A stretch of DNA of 64,000 nt from Pontederia crassipes (lineage: Eukaryota > Streptophyta > Magnoliopsida > Commelinales > Pontederiaceae). Below are positions 32,897 through 44,639 of this stretch, piece after piece. The position numbers and the translations under genes are program-made. Below the pieces are notes generated by a model, which had not been told where the DNA came from, made no database searches, and was given only the letters and a program-made list of their open reading frames with translations. Where the stretch lies: the NCBI GenBank assembly GCA_030549335.1, contig CM060195.1:48703975-48767974 (forward strand). The letters are read 5' to 3'. Position 1 is the stretch's first letter; every line of letters begins with the position of its first letter.

Positions 32897-34383
32897 TTAG
32901 TACCTGCAACAACCAATTTTCAGTAAGATAAAAGAATAAAATAAAATATATACAAGAAGAAAGAAATTCAGATAATAGGTCACGAAAAATAAGTTTATTT
33001 TTTTTACTAATAAAGTCTTTCGGCACGATAGAATTTGAAAAATCGTCATTAAAATTAATTTTCGAGAGGAACTTTTCAGAAATTCTTCAAATCAATACGA
33101 ATACCAAAAATTAATATCGACCGAAAGAATTTATGATGATGTAAGAAATCGCACAAAATAAGTCCGAACTAATTTGCGGCCGTAGAGTTAATAATCGGAC
33201 ATAATCAAAAATTATTTTGAAGAAAAGAAATAAGATTGATCGGCCGTAATAAGGGTTTACGGTCGTAATTAATCCGAGGCTCGTTCGTCCGTAAAAATCG
33301 TAAAACAGTGTTGAAAGGGATTCAACGTGAAGGCGTAAAAATTAGCATGGTGATGAATTATCTCGGCCGAAAAAAAATTGAATGAAATGTTGCCAAATGA
33401 ATCATTACGGCCGACAAAGAATATAGTTCATATCGGCCGTAAAACAATGAGAGGTAAAACATCAACACATATAAATCGGCCGAAAAGGAGTAAAATGCAT
33501 GTCGGATGATCCATTACGGCCGAGACAACTAAATCGCTTCGGCCAAAACAAAGTCAAATCAAAAGTTCAAACTATTATAATGTTACGGCCGAGAATGAAA
33601 AAAATCACAAATAAATTGGGGTCGGAAGATGGCGTAAAAAAAACAAATGTTCAGAAATTTTACGGCCGTAAAACCATGAGATTAATTCTCGGCCATAAAA
33701 ATGAAACATGAGATCATTTCGGCCGTAAAAAGATTAAATCGTCAATTAAGATGAGGTCACTTCAGCCGAGATAACACGAGGCCGTAAAGAAAAATAGGGT
33801 TTCGGCCGAAATAATTTCGAATAAAACTCAAATGTCGAAAATTGAATCATTACGGCCGAAAATGAATTAAGCAATTCCTTACGGTCGTAAAACTACGAAA
33901 TCAGATCAATTCCATATGAAAAGTTCAAACAAAAATGTTATGGCCGAGAATGAAAACTGATTCGAATAGGGCGTAAAAATTTAAACCATCGATAAACCGG
34001 GCGTAACAAGTCAAATCAATATCCATTACTCATGGCGTAAAAACAACGTTCGGATAAAAATATTACGGCCGTAAAGATTGAAAGTTTAGAATTCAGAAAT
34101 TATTCATTGCGAGGCCGTAAAATTAATAAAGCTGACTCATCAAATTAAAGTCGTAAATCCATAAGTCGACAGTGTAATTTGGAAAAATTCAATCAGCGTC
34201 GGATTTTAAACCGAAAGTAGATAAATAAAAAAAAATTATCGTGACCTTTATCTGCAAAAGGAAAAATGTCAGTTTATTCACAAAAATAATTAAAACAATT
34301 AATACATATGCACAGAGAATTATTTACAATTTATTTACATCTCCTAATAATTCATAAATATCAGAAATTAATTAATAAGATAT
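32897..34383 (-). repeat. Leader of element E with CGGCCGTAA words
   Basis: Non-coding leader between primer site and gag. From about 33,175 to 34,150 it carries many GGCCGTAA and CGGCCGA words at uneven spacing in AT-rich DNA, more worn than those in the inner spacer. Confidence 0.65.
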
Positions 34384-34401
34384 TCCCCGGCAACGGCGCC
34401 A
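34384..34401 (-). other. Primer binding site of element E (tRNA-Asp)
   Basis: The minus strand reads TGGCGCCGTTGCCGGGGA, complementary to the 3' end of plant tRNA-Asp (CCCCGGCAACGGCGCCA). This is the primer used by Athila/Tat elements. It lies six bases inside the 5' LTR. Confidence 0.92.
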
Positions 34402-34407
34402 AAAACT

Positions 34408-36210
34408 TGATGCGTTGTAATTGTAACAATGAAATTTGCTAGCAAGTGCACTAGTCGCTCAAGTAATATAGAAAAAAAGAGTAAGAGTGTCGAACCCACG
34501 AGGAATATTATTAATTCAATATCTGGATTTATAAATTAATAAGAGAGGAAAAACATGGATTTTGAAAATGAGTTTTATAAAATAAAATAAAGAAAATAAG
34601 ATAAAGATAAGATAGTGGTGTTTAAGTTAGGCCTTAGGATGAAAATAAATTAGGATAAATATTTGAACCATAAAAGATAAATTTAATCTTTAAAGATGGA
34701 TTAGAAATTTTCCCAAGTTATTAATTTACAAGATTAACATCACAGAGTCCACAAACTGGTAATTCTGCTATTTAATCCGGTAAATCAAACTATCTTAAAT
34801 TTAATCAAACCTAAAGTCCCACAAACTGGTATTCGTCAGATAAGATTAAAATTAAGATGCATTAATATGAAAATCCTAGACTATTAATCATTCCACAAAC
34901 TGGTTAGATTAACAGACCACATAAACTTGATTCTCCACACACTAGTTATCAAATTTATGTCAATTATTAATTTCACATAAAATCAATTAATTTAATTAAT
35001 GAATTCTGAAATTAAATAATCCACAAACTGGTAAGTACTCAACTCAGAAATCCAAATAATTAAATCAAAAGCATTAAGCATAATTAACTAATTGATCAGA
35101 AAAGATTAAAACAAATAATATAGGGTCCAAATAATTTCCCTTCAATAATAATCTCCTAAAATGAAATAAATAAAAATATGGAGTTCATCCTAGAAATTCT
35201 GGAGAGATAATAACAAAGTAATAATAATTGGAAGAATTACACCCAAATAGACAAAAGTCGAAGCTTCGGATCACGGGCAGACAGTCGGGCAGCCTCTCGG
35301 ACTTGATCAGGGTCGCGATCAACTTCCAGCCGTCGCACCTCTCTCCTCTTGGTCGTAGCCTGCAGAGCTCACGACTCGTCGTGGAAGAAACCTGAACTTC
35401 AGAGCACGAATTGAAACGATGGATTCTTCACGTATTTATAGGGTGCGGACGACCTTCAATTTGATCTCGGCCGTAACATCGTACGGTTGACTTTAAAATT
35501 ATAAGATAAACTCGGCCAAAGATAAATTCTTTTATCATTACGCCCAAAGATAAATCATTTTTATCTTTACTCCCTTAGAGTCTCGGCCGTAAGGAAAATA
35601 TTTTATCTTTACTCCTTTCCATTACTCCCAAAGGATAAAAATCCTTTTATCTTTACGCCCAAACAATTTTATCTTTACACCTTCGTATATCGGCCAAAAC
35701 GGATGATTTCAATTGCCATTACTCCCTCCAAATCTCGGCCGTAAGGAATGAACTTATCTTGTTACGCCCAAAGATAAACTCGATTGATTGTTACACCTTC
35801 ATCTTCATGCCATTACGCCCTCCGAATTTCGGCCGTAAGGAAGGACTTCTCCTGTTACGCCCAAAAGATAAAAAACATTTATCTTTACGCCTTCAAATGT
35901 TAGCCGTAACAAAGAATTAAATCTTGTTACTCCTTTTGAATTTCGGCCGTAACGACTTGGGTGTAAAGCCAAATCTCGGCCGTAATAAATAATTTCTTTG
36001 AATTTCGGCCGAGATTCGAATTTTCCTGCAAATAATTATCAAAATATAGTTAATCCATCCACAATTAAAATATTCAGTGATTTTAATAATTAAAATTGAT
36101 AAATCCGGAATTATGATTAGAAGTGACTAAAAATGATGCATGCCATGATCAAATTATAGAAAATTTCATTAAAATAATTAACTAAAATATATTATATTTT
36201 GCATGCATCA
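34408..36210 (-). repeat. 5' LTR of element E
   Basis: Near-identical to 25,506-27,308, with the same length and TGATGC...GCATCA ends. The minus-strand TATA stretch lies near 35,433-35,443. Confidence 0.93.
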
Positions 36211-36443
36211 AAATCCTATTCATCAAATCTATACTTTTAAACCCCATTGATCATATTTTCTATATTTATATTATTTATTCATCTTATTTTTACAAAACAT
36301 AATTTTATTATCTTTTCTCAATTTCTAAGCAAGAGAAGTTCTTAATTATTTCTTGTCCTCGTGGGAACGATATTTATACTCATCATTTTATTACTTGAAC
36401 GATTATTGCGCTTGCTAGTGTTTCTGAATTCACATCAAGTTTT

Positions 36444-36880
36444 TGACGCCATTGCCGGGGATAATTGTTAATAATTAATTGCTAATCTTACTTATTAAAC
36501 TAAGAATTATTACCATTAATTGCCATTGGTGTGGTTGCAGGAATTGAAGAGTTTATAATCCACACATCCTGAAGGGTTTTAGCATTAGTGCCATGGGACA
36601 TAGGCATAATACACGAAGTTCAAGTGAACCACTAGTGCTTGATCCTGAAATAGAGAGAACTGTTAGAAGACTGAAAAGAAAATTTCTACTATTGTTAATA
36701 TGGCAGATCAACAACGACAAATTGAAAACCAACCACCTCCACCTTTGTACAGAACTATGAGAGACTACACTATGGGTCCAATGGTCGATGAAAGAGGGAG
36801 TATTACACTTCTAGGAATTGGTGCTAATAATTTTCAAATTCAGTAGGGAACAATTAAAATGATATCAAATAAACACTTCG
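36444..36880 (+). pseudogene. Primer site and gag start of fossil D
   Basis: A worn tRNA-Asp primer site (TGACGCCATTGCCGGGGA, 36,444-36,461) is followed at 36,593 by MGHRHNTRSSSEPLVLDPEI, matching the gag start of E. It is a fossil, cut off at 36,881 by element C. Confidence 0.75.
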
Positions 36881-37777
36881 TGTTGAATCCTATGTTTTGA
36901 TGATAACAAATTAAAATGGACATAAAAGTTACTAACTTATGCTCAAGTGATGATAATGCAGGTGTAGAATTGATATGACCACTTTCGCAAAAGAAATCGC
37001 CAAGTTAAAATCAAAAGAAATTTTTTTCAAAACACGACCACACATCGATCGATCGGACAATGCAACCGGTCGATTAATATTCAGAAAAGATGAGACTATA
37101 CCGGTCGACCGGACATCATCCAAATGCAGGAAATGCAACAACGGTCACATTGACCGGTTGACTGACCCATCGCAGTGGTCGATCGGCCTCACGATCAAAT
37201 GAATAGTAATGACTATTATTCTGAGGAGAAAATTATAAAAGACTTTTTGAACGAATTTTCACCTCTAGGAGACTATAAAAGGAGTTATAAAGCCTGAAGA
37301 AAAATCATTCAAGCAAGCAAGAAAATCCGAAAGCTTCTCTCAAGTTCTTGAGCACAAAATTGTAAATTTCTTTTCTTAGCTTTGAATGTGAGAAAAATTT
37401 TGTAAAAGAAAAGAGTTAGAGGGAAACATTTTCTTTCTGATCTAGTAAGATTGAAAGCTTTTTGTAAAAGAATGTGCCTTGCCTCTTGAGCAGAGAAAAA
37501 GCTTGTTGTGTGAAGAGGAGGGTTGTTCTCTCCCTACAAGAAAAGAGAAATATATTGGATTTCCGATGATCTCGAGGTCGAGAAGTCGTAGGGACGTAGG
37601 CTAAGGAGTTGAGACCGAATCTCGTCATATTGTGTCTCCTTGCATTTGTTCTTTATCTTTCACTTACGTCTTATCTTTATTTGCTTATGATCGATTTTAT
37701 TGATTTTTTCGAAAGTGACTTTGCAAAAAGATTTTTATACACCAATTCACCCCCCTCTTGGTGCTTTTGATCGTACA
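36881..37777 (+). repeat. 5' LTR of copia fossil C
   Basis: Ends TGTTGAATCC and GATCGTACA, 897 bp. It contains GATCGATCGG/GGTCGACCGG runs (37,045-37,195) and a CTATAAAAGG box near 37,272. It aligns with the minus-strand LTR of element A. Confidence 0.82.
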
Positions 37778-37779
37778 AT

Positions 37780-37790
37780 TGGTATCAGAG
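37780..37790 (+). other. Primer binding site of copia C (tRNA-iMet)
   Basis: TGGTATCAGAG followed by TGGGTTGCTC, as in element A. Confidence 0.85.
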
Positions 37791-37830
37791 TGGGTTGCTC
37801 TAGTTTTAAGATTTAAAACATCTTTAAAGG

Positions 37831-39772
37831 TATGGCATCAATTGGTTTTAGTTTTTCTGAAGATCAATCTATTAAACGTCCTCCACTTTTTATTGCAAGC
37901 CTGTGTTTGTTTTATTGATATTGATATGTGTGATATTGTTCAAAATGGTTTTGATTTAAGTATAAAAAAGCCTTCAGAATATACTGAAGGAGAGACTTTT
38001 AGTAAAAATAGATTGGAAAGTTAAAAATATTTTTTATTGTGCTTTGAATCCAACGGAGTTTAATCGGATTTCTAGTTGTGAAAGTGCTAATGACATTTGG
38101 AAAAAACTTATTATTACTCACGAAGGAACGTATAAAGTTGAGTCTAAATTAAATATTTTAAATCATCAATATGATTCTTTCAAAATGCTTGAAAATGAAT
38201 CTATAAATAAGATGATCGTTCGCTTTAATGATATTATAAATGGCTTAGCCTCTTTGGGCCAGCCAAGGACTAATCCTCAAAAGTGAAAAAGTTTTTCAGG
38301 TCTCTCTCCTCCAAATGGCATACAAAGAGGTCAGTTATTAAAGAAAATGACTTAAACAAATTAGACTTTGATGATCTTATAGGTTCACTCTTAATCTATG
38401 AGATCGGAATCAAGAAGGATGAAGAAGCAAATACTTCAAAAAGAAAAAACATTGGTATTGAAGACAAATAAAAATGATGAAGATACAAGTGAAGAGAATG
38501 ATGATATTGATGAAAATAAGCTTTTCCTATATGCAAAGAAGCTTAACAAATATCTCAGATTTATTAAGTAAAAGAAGAAGAAGAAAGACTTCACCAAGAG
38601 AAAATCGTCGTTAAGCAAAAGACAAATAACTTGCTTTTATGCAAAAAGATTGAACACTACAAAAATGAATGTCCAAATTTAATCAAAAAATAAAAGATGA
38701 AGAAAGCTCAAGAAGGAAGAAAAAGACTCTTCAAGCCACTTGGCATGAAAGCGAAGATAAAAAAATGACTCCAACACCTCTTCTAGCGATGACGAAGAAG
38801 TTTACATATGTCTAATGGTTAATAGTCATGAGGTATTATCTAACTCATCTTACTCTAGTGACAGTGAATCTTGTAATGTGCACAAGGAGTTTAGAATTCT
38901 TATTAATAAATATGGATGCCTAAAAAATAAATATGATGATATAAAAATAGAGCTTGAAAATTTGTAAAAGAATAATAAGAATGTTAAAACATGTGAAAAG
39001 TGTGACAGATTGAACGAAGAAAACTCTAGCTTGGAATTCTCAATTGAAGAATTGAAAATGAAAAATAGTACACTAAAATCATTATGTGAAAAACAAAATG
39101 GAGAAAGTGCATGCTTGAACAAAAAAATTAATAACTTGAAAATTGAACTTGAAAATTTTTCAAATGGAAGTAAAATGTTATATGTCATGCTTAGTGGATC
39201 TAGAACATCTTCAAATAAAAAGAGACTTTGTTTTAATTCTTTTAAAAAGAAGAATGACAAAAGAATTTTATTTGTTAAAGCATCGCATGATCACACAAGA
39301 TCACATATTTTTTATTTTCATTGTGGATATGAAGAGCATTACTCTTGTGACTGCAGAATTGGGAAAGAAATAAGTAAATGGATGAAAAAAATTTGGTTCC
39401 AAAAAGGACCATTACTAATCAGACCCAAACAAATTTGGGTACAAAAAAAATGAAACTCTTAATTTCTTTCTTGTAAGAAGATTCTAAGTACAATGAAGAT
39501 AAATGGTATTTGAATAGTGTATACTCAAGACATATGATCAATGATACATCAAATTTCATCAATTTGAAAAAAAAATGGAAGAAGAGTCACTTTTGGATAC
39601 AATAGCAAAGGAAGAGTAATTGGTATAAATAATATTGATAAGAATGACAAAGTGTATTTGAAAATGTTTGATTTATTGAAAATTTAAAACATAATCTAAT
39701 TAGCATAAGTCAACTATGCGATAAAAACTATTTAGTCAAATTTGAAAAGGAAAAATATTTGATACTAGATGA
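37831..39772 (+). pseudogene. Copia C gag and start of pol
   Basis: Starts MASIGFSFSEDQSI. It contains the UBN2 gag core (PTEFNRISSCESANDIWKK), a lysine-rich linker, and a coiled-coil (39,010-39,180). A knuckle-like CGYEEHYSCDC segment is near 39,330, and protease-region text starts about 39,490 (WYLNSVYSRHM). It is a fossil with many breaks, the same family as element A. Confidence 0.75.
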
Positions 39773-39775
39773 ATT

Positions 39776-40968
39776 ACTCCTATTACTATATTACTTGAGC
39801 GACTAGTGCAGTTGCTAGCGATTTTATTTTGCTACATCATTTTACGCATCAGTCCTCATATTTATAGGAGGAGAATAAGTGTTTTGGTTGGAAACAAACT
39901 CCTCCTCAAATCTAATTTGTTTTAAACTTAATTCCTTTTTATCTTTTCTCTCTCTTCTTTTTCTTCTCTTTCGGTTTCTAGTTTTATCTTTTCTTTTTTT
40001 GTTTTCCAACTAGGCCGGACGTTACATTAATAGACTCTTCAACAATTAATGTTATTTCATTATACACTCTATAAGCTTTACTTGTACTAGAATAACCAAG
40101 AAAAATGTCATCATCACATTTATTATCAAATTTGCCTAGTTTATTTTTGACATTCAAAATATAGAATTTACACCCAAAAACTTTGAAATAAGAGATATTT
40201 GGTTTCTTACCAAATAACACTTCAAAACAAGTTTTCTTCTCAAGAGATCTAAGTAGAATTTTATTGAGAAAATAGCATGATGTATTTACGACTTCTGCCT
40301 AAATATATTTTGGTAACTTGCTTTTATTTAAAATTATTCTAGCCATTTCTTGTATAATCCTATTTTTTCTTTCTACAACTCCATTTTGTTGATGTGTTCT
40401 AGGAGTGGAAAAATTATGAGTAATTATATTTTCTTCGTAAAATAACTTAAATTTATGATTTTCAAATTCTCCTCCATGGTCACTTCTAATTTTTGAAATC
40501 TTTTGTTCAAATTCGTTTTGAATTCTTTTTACAAATTTGGAAAACATGTTTAGTGTTTCATCTTTACTAATGAAAAAAATAGTCTAAGTGAAATGGGAGA
40601 AATCATCAACAATCACAAATACATATATTTTTCCTCCTAAACTTGTCACATCGTCCAAACAAGTCAAGATGTAAAAGTTTCAAAGTCCTATGTGTACTAA
40701 TAACTTCTTTTAGTTTAAAAGAACTTTTGTTTTGTTTACCTTTTAGACCTGAATCACAAACATTATTTTTCTCAAATTTGATTTTAGGTAAGCCTCTAAC
40801 CAATTCATGATTTGAAAGTTTATTTAGCAATTTATAATTTGCATGTCCTAATCTTCTATGCCATAATTTAATGTCATCATGTATGACACTAAGACATTTT
40901 TCATTTTTCAAGTTATCAAAATTAATTTTGTATACATTATTGTACCTAAAACCCACGTGTAAAACTTT
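39776..40968 (-). other. Micro-inversion across C, G and solo LTR H
   Basis: About 1.2 kb inverted relative to its surroundings. The short end of solo LTR H (39,778-39,851) and the first part of the LTR of G (39,852-40,026) both read backwards here, as do the copia pol fragments (39,984-40,956). The rest of H and G continues forward from about 40,963. The matching duplication gtcct/aggac on the two parts of H supports the inversion. Confidence 0.8.
39984..40956 (-). pseudogene. Copia C pol fragments (GAG-pre-integrase, integrase)
   Basis: The minus strand shows LWHRRLGHANYKLL (GAG-pre-integrase motif), integrase core text (SDHGGEFENHKF, TPRTHQQNGVVERKNR) and a C-terminal segment (FKVFGCKFYILN). 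It is a copia integrase fossil lying within the inverted stretch. Confidence 0.85.
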
Positions 40969-42467
40969 GTCGAGGAATATTATTAATAAAATATCTGATC
41001 TTATAAATTAATAAGAGAGGAAAAACACGGATTTTTGAAAATATGTTTTGTAATTGTAAAATAAAGAAAATAAGATAATGATGTTGAAGTTGGTCTTAGG
41101 ATAATAATAAATTAAGGATAAATATGTGAACTAGAAAAGATAAATTGAAATTCTTAAGATGGATTAGGAATTTTCCTAAGTTATTAATTTGCAAAATTAA
41201 AATCACGGAGTCCACAAACTGGTAATTTTGCTATTTAATCTGACAAATCAAACTATGTTAAATTTAATCAAAACTGAACTCCCACAAACTGGTATTCATG
41301 TAGATGAGATTAAATTTAAGATGCATTAATATGAAAATCCTAGACTATTAATCACTCCACAAACTGGTATAGATTAATAGACCACACAGATCTAATTCTT
41401 CACACACTAGTTATTGGACCTATGTCAATTTTTAATTTCACAATAAATCATTTAATTCAATTAAATAAAATATGAAATTAAGTAGTCCACAAACTGATAA
41501 TTACTTAACTCAGAAATTTAAATAATTAAATCAAAAGCACTAAACAAAATTAAAAATTGATCAAAAGAAATTCAATAATAATAAAATAAGGGTTCACATA
41601 ATTTTCCTTCAATAATAATCTCCTAAAAATAAAATAATTAAAACATGGAGTTCATCTTAGAATTGCAGAGAGATAATAATAAACTATAAATGATAATCGG
41701 AAGAATTACATCAAGATTAAAATCAGGATCCTTGGATGTTGTCGGAGCGTCTGAATCAGCCGTCCGATCAAACCTCTCTCTTTGTCGAAGCCCACGAAGC
41801 TTGCAGTGGAAGAAAACCAAACCTCAAGGCACCAGTTGGGACGATGGCTTCCTCGTCTATTTATAGGTGCGAAGGGTCTTCATGCAGATCACGGTCGATA
41901 AAATCATACAACCAAATCTAAATTCGGCTAGAGATAAAACTTGGTTAATGATAGATAGTTATCCGTTTTTCACCCGATGATAAACTTTTCTTGATGATTC
42001 TTGGCTACCAAACTTTGTTAATATTGTCTTTTGCGCCCAATGATTGGAATTTTTTTCCAATAAATTTGCACATATAAAATTTTGTGCCCAACGATCTTGG
42101 ACGGTAAGGATAAAACTTTTGAATTTTGTGGCCAATAAACTTGATTGATATGGTATTTTGTCCCCAAAGATCTGTTGGAGTTCACGGCCGATACACCTTG
42201 TTTAAAGAATTGCGACCGATACGTCCGTAATTCATTTAGTTTGATAAAATATAATCTCTTAGATAATCGTGTACTCGGCTTTTCCTGCAAAATAGTTATC
42301 AAAGTTTAATTAATCCATCCACTTCAAATATTCAGAGAATTAATAATTAAAATCGATAAATATGAAATTACGACTAAAAGTGACTTAAAATTATGCATTC
42401 CATGATCAAATTACAAAAATATTAATTAAAATAGTAGACTAAAATATGTTATATTTTATATGCATCA
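40963..42467 (-). repeat. Solo LTR H (E-like), main part
   Basis: Diverged relative of the E LTR from GAGGAATATTATTAAT onward, including the CCACAAACTGGTA words and an ATTTATAGG box near 41,858. It ends TGCATCA at 42,467 and is followed by aggac (42,468-42,472). Its other end lies inverted at 39,778-39,851 with gtcct beyond it. No internal sequence is present, so it is a solo LTR, older than E. Confidence 0.85.
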
Positions 42468-44621
42468 AGGACAAATCAAACCAATCAGTCCCCTTTTCTT
42501 TCTACAAGCCGGCCCTAATTTCTCCCAATCTCTCTCGTTCTTCTCTCGCTCTCCCGCACATCGGATGGCTGCCACCCAACAAGAGAGCAACCAGAGGACT
42601 TGGGCATGAACGACGCACATCTGGATCGAAAGGAATGGACGGAGGAAGAAGGAGAAGAAGAGGAAGAGGAAGAAGATAAGGAACGTGTAGTTTCAACGAA
42701 AACTTCACAAAGGTATGGAACTAGGGTAGATTCATGATTTTAGATTCAAAGCATGTCCTAGTTGATGCCTAGCTACAGTAGAATATTGTATGATGATGAT
42801 TTTTTCCGGCCATAGTTGAAAAATGACGATCGAAACACGAACTGCGCGTTCGCGCAGTTTCTCGTAAGAGAAACCCGGCCCAGATTCTCTATGACCCGGC
42901 CCAGGTAGGTCTAAACTCGAACCGAGTCCTATGAACTCGACCGGATCCGTCATTACCGTGCTCTGCAACAGGACGAACCCGGCCTGGATTGATGATGACC
43001 CGGCCCGAGTTCCACCCATGATGAAGAAGTCGGGTGCGATGGCTGCCCCGACTCGACGACGACTCGACTCGGACCGGGTGTAACTCGAATTTGGCCCGGG
43101 TTTAACTCAATTTTTTGAGAATGATGTCCTATGAACTCGGCCCGAGTTCCACTCTTTACTCAGCCCGGGTTCCGATGTTGTTTATATGATTTTTATGATC
43201 TTTTGACCCCTGATTCACGTGTGTAATCCTGATCTAAGTCGTGATATGATTATGCTATTTACGCTTTAATAAGGATGATGTCTATTATGACCTTACGATG
43301 ACTTGATTTAGATCCAATCATATCTATGACGACACTGATTTATATCCATCGATCTTGATTTACCTTATGACGATGATGATTATGATGTTCATATATTTCT
43401 AATTTCTTTTAATGATTCTATCTTGTAGCTCGGATTAAGCTTTATATAATGATGATAATGGTTAGAACCATCGATCAGTATGATTCGTTGATCCTTTCTT
43501 ACGATGATCGAATTCTTAATCATGATTCTTATGTCCTAATAAAGATAAATTAAAAGCTGTGAGATAAAAGATGAAAAATATTAAATGAAGATCTCTTTTT
43601 ATGATGGACTGGTGACGATCATATATGGGCTGACTCCGGTCAGTTATGAGCTGGCTTCGGTCAGTTATGCACTGACTACAGTCAGTTATGCACTGACTAC
43701 AATCAGTTATGTCAGTTATGGGCTGACTACGGTCAGTTATGAGCTGGCTCTGCAAGTTATGATGATAAGATGGATGGGTTAAGGCAGGTCTCCCCGTGGA
43801 TTGAAACATACCCCACTATAAGTCAAAGATGAATAATAAGATTTTGAAGAAAATGAAGCATATTAATAATGAAATCTCTTCATAAAGATTAGTGGCTCTT
43901 GTCACACTTATGATGATTTTTTCACGATCTCTTGATTTATTATTAATATGATCTAAAGAAGATGATATAATTCATGATTTTTTTATCTTCGTACAATTAT
44001 CCCTCATGAATTTTTATCAGATGATGACCTCATAATCATGATGATTGACGCTTGTCATTCTATGATGATTTATTATGATTTATCCTGATATTTGATCTTA
44101 AGAAGATGACAATTTATGAATTTCATATTCATATGTCAAAGTTACAGGATTTCGTTTATTCAAATTAAGATGGTCTATTTTCTATCTATATGATGATGAT
44201 ATTCTGATGATTCTTGTTTAGCATCGTTATGTTATTTTTATTTTTACCTTACTTCCATTGCAAAACTCATAGGAAGGTTTCTCCTCTGCATGTTCTTAAA
44301 TGCAGGGCTAGGTTAGAATGATGAAGGTGGCCAACGGTGACAGATCGAGCTCGTAGGTGACTGCACATAAGTATCTTGAGTCCTTTAGCTTGATGTATTA
44401 GTTTGTCTTTGAACTCACATGAAGTTCTTTATCAGTCTTCTGCATATTATGATGTCACACTCTTTTATTATTTAATGATGATTAGTCTTCTGCTTTTATC
44501 GATGTCGAGTTGACCAATCAAAGACTTATTTTTTGTCAATATGATGTACACGTAAGGATGACCCATAGCGTCTTCGAAACTTATTTTGCCACATGGCGGG
44601 GTGCGATTTGGGGGCGTTACA
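42468..44621 (+). repeat. 5' LTR of chromovirus-like fossil G
   Basis: Ends GGGGCGTTACA at 44,621. Its first 175 bases, starting TGTAACGTCC, lie inverted at 40,026-39,852, giving TGTAACG...CGTTACA ends and a total of about 2.3 kb. It resembles Tekay/Del-type gypsy LTRs in its ends and primer site. A pyrimidine-rich leader (42,490-42,550) follows a TATAAATA box that now sits on the inverted side. Confidence 0.7.
43626..43760. repeat. 21-bp minisatellite in the LTR of G
   Basis: About six copies of a 21-base unit like ACTACGGTCAGTTATGAGCTG, with one shortened copy near 43,710. Confidence 0.85.
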
Positions 44622-44623
44622 GT

Positions 44624-44637
44624 TAGGTATCAGAGCC
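44624..44637 (+). other. Primer binding site of G (tRNA-iMet-like)
   Basis: TTAGGTATCAGAGCC, one base different from the usual TTGGTATCAGAGC, three bases after the LTR. Confidence 0.75.
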
Positions 44638-44639
44638 TA

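Larger units (their letters stand above)
25506..36210 (-). mobile_element. Young Athila-like non-autonomous element E
   Basis: A 10.7 kb LTR element on the minus strand. Both LTRs are 1,803 bp with ends TGATGC...GCATCA, and the element is flanked by target duplication aaatc (25,501-25,505 and 36,211-36,215). Parts: PBS for tRNA-Asp, a CGGCCGTAA-rich leader, a gag ORF, a second CGGCCGTAA-rich stretch, an ATHILA ORF-1-like region, and a polypurine tract. I see no protease, reverse transcriptase or integrase text. About ten LTR differences are visible, near 0.5%, so it is very young. Apart from one break in the accessory ORF it looks whole for a non-autonomous element. Confidence 0.9.
24313..36880 (+). 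mobile_element. Athila-like gypsy fossil D, interrupted
   Basis: The LTR begins TGTTAGGCC at 24,313, runs to 25,505, is split by element E, and ends ...CACATCA at 36,437, giving a native LTR of about 1.4 kb. A tRNA-Asp-type primer site and a gag start follow. Its body is cut at 36,881 by the LTR of copia C. Only the 5' end is in view. It is broken and older than E and C. Confidence 0.75.

Noticed and set aside
42446-43019. Small frames rich in Arg or Leu near the leader of G
   Set aside because: They lie inside an LTR leader, are short, and overlap on opposite strands.
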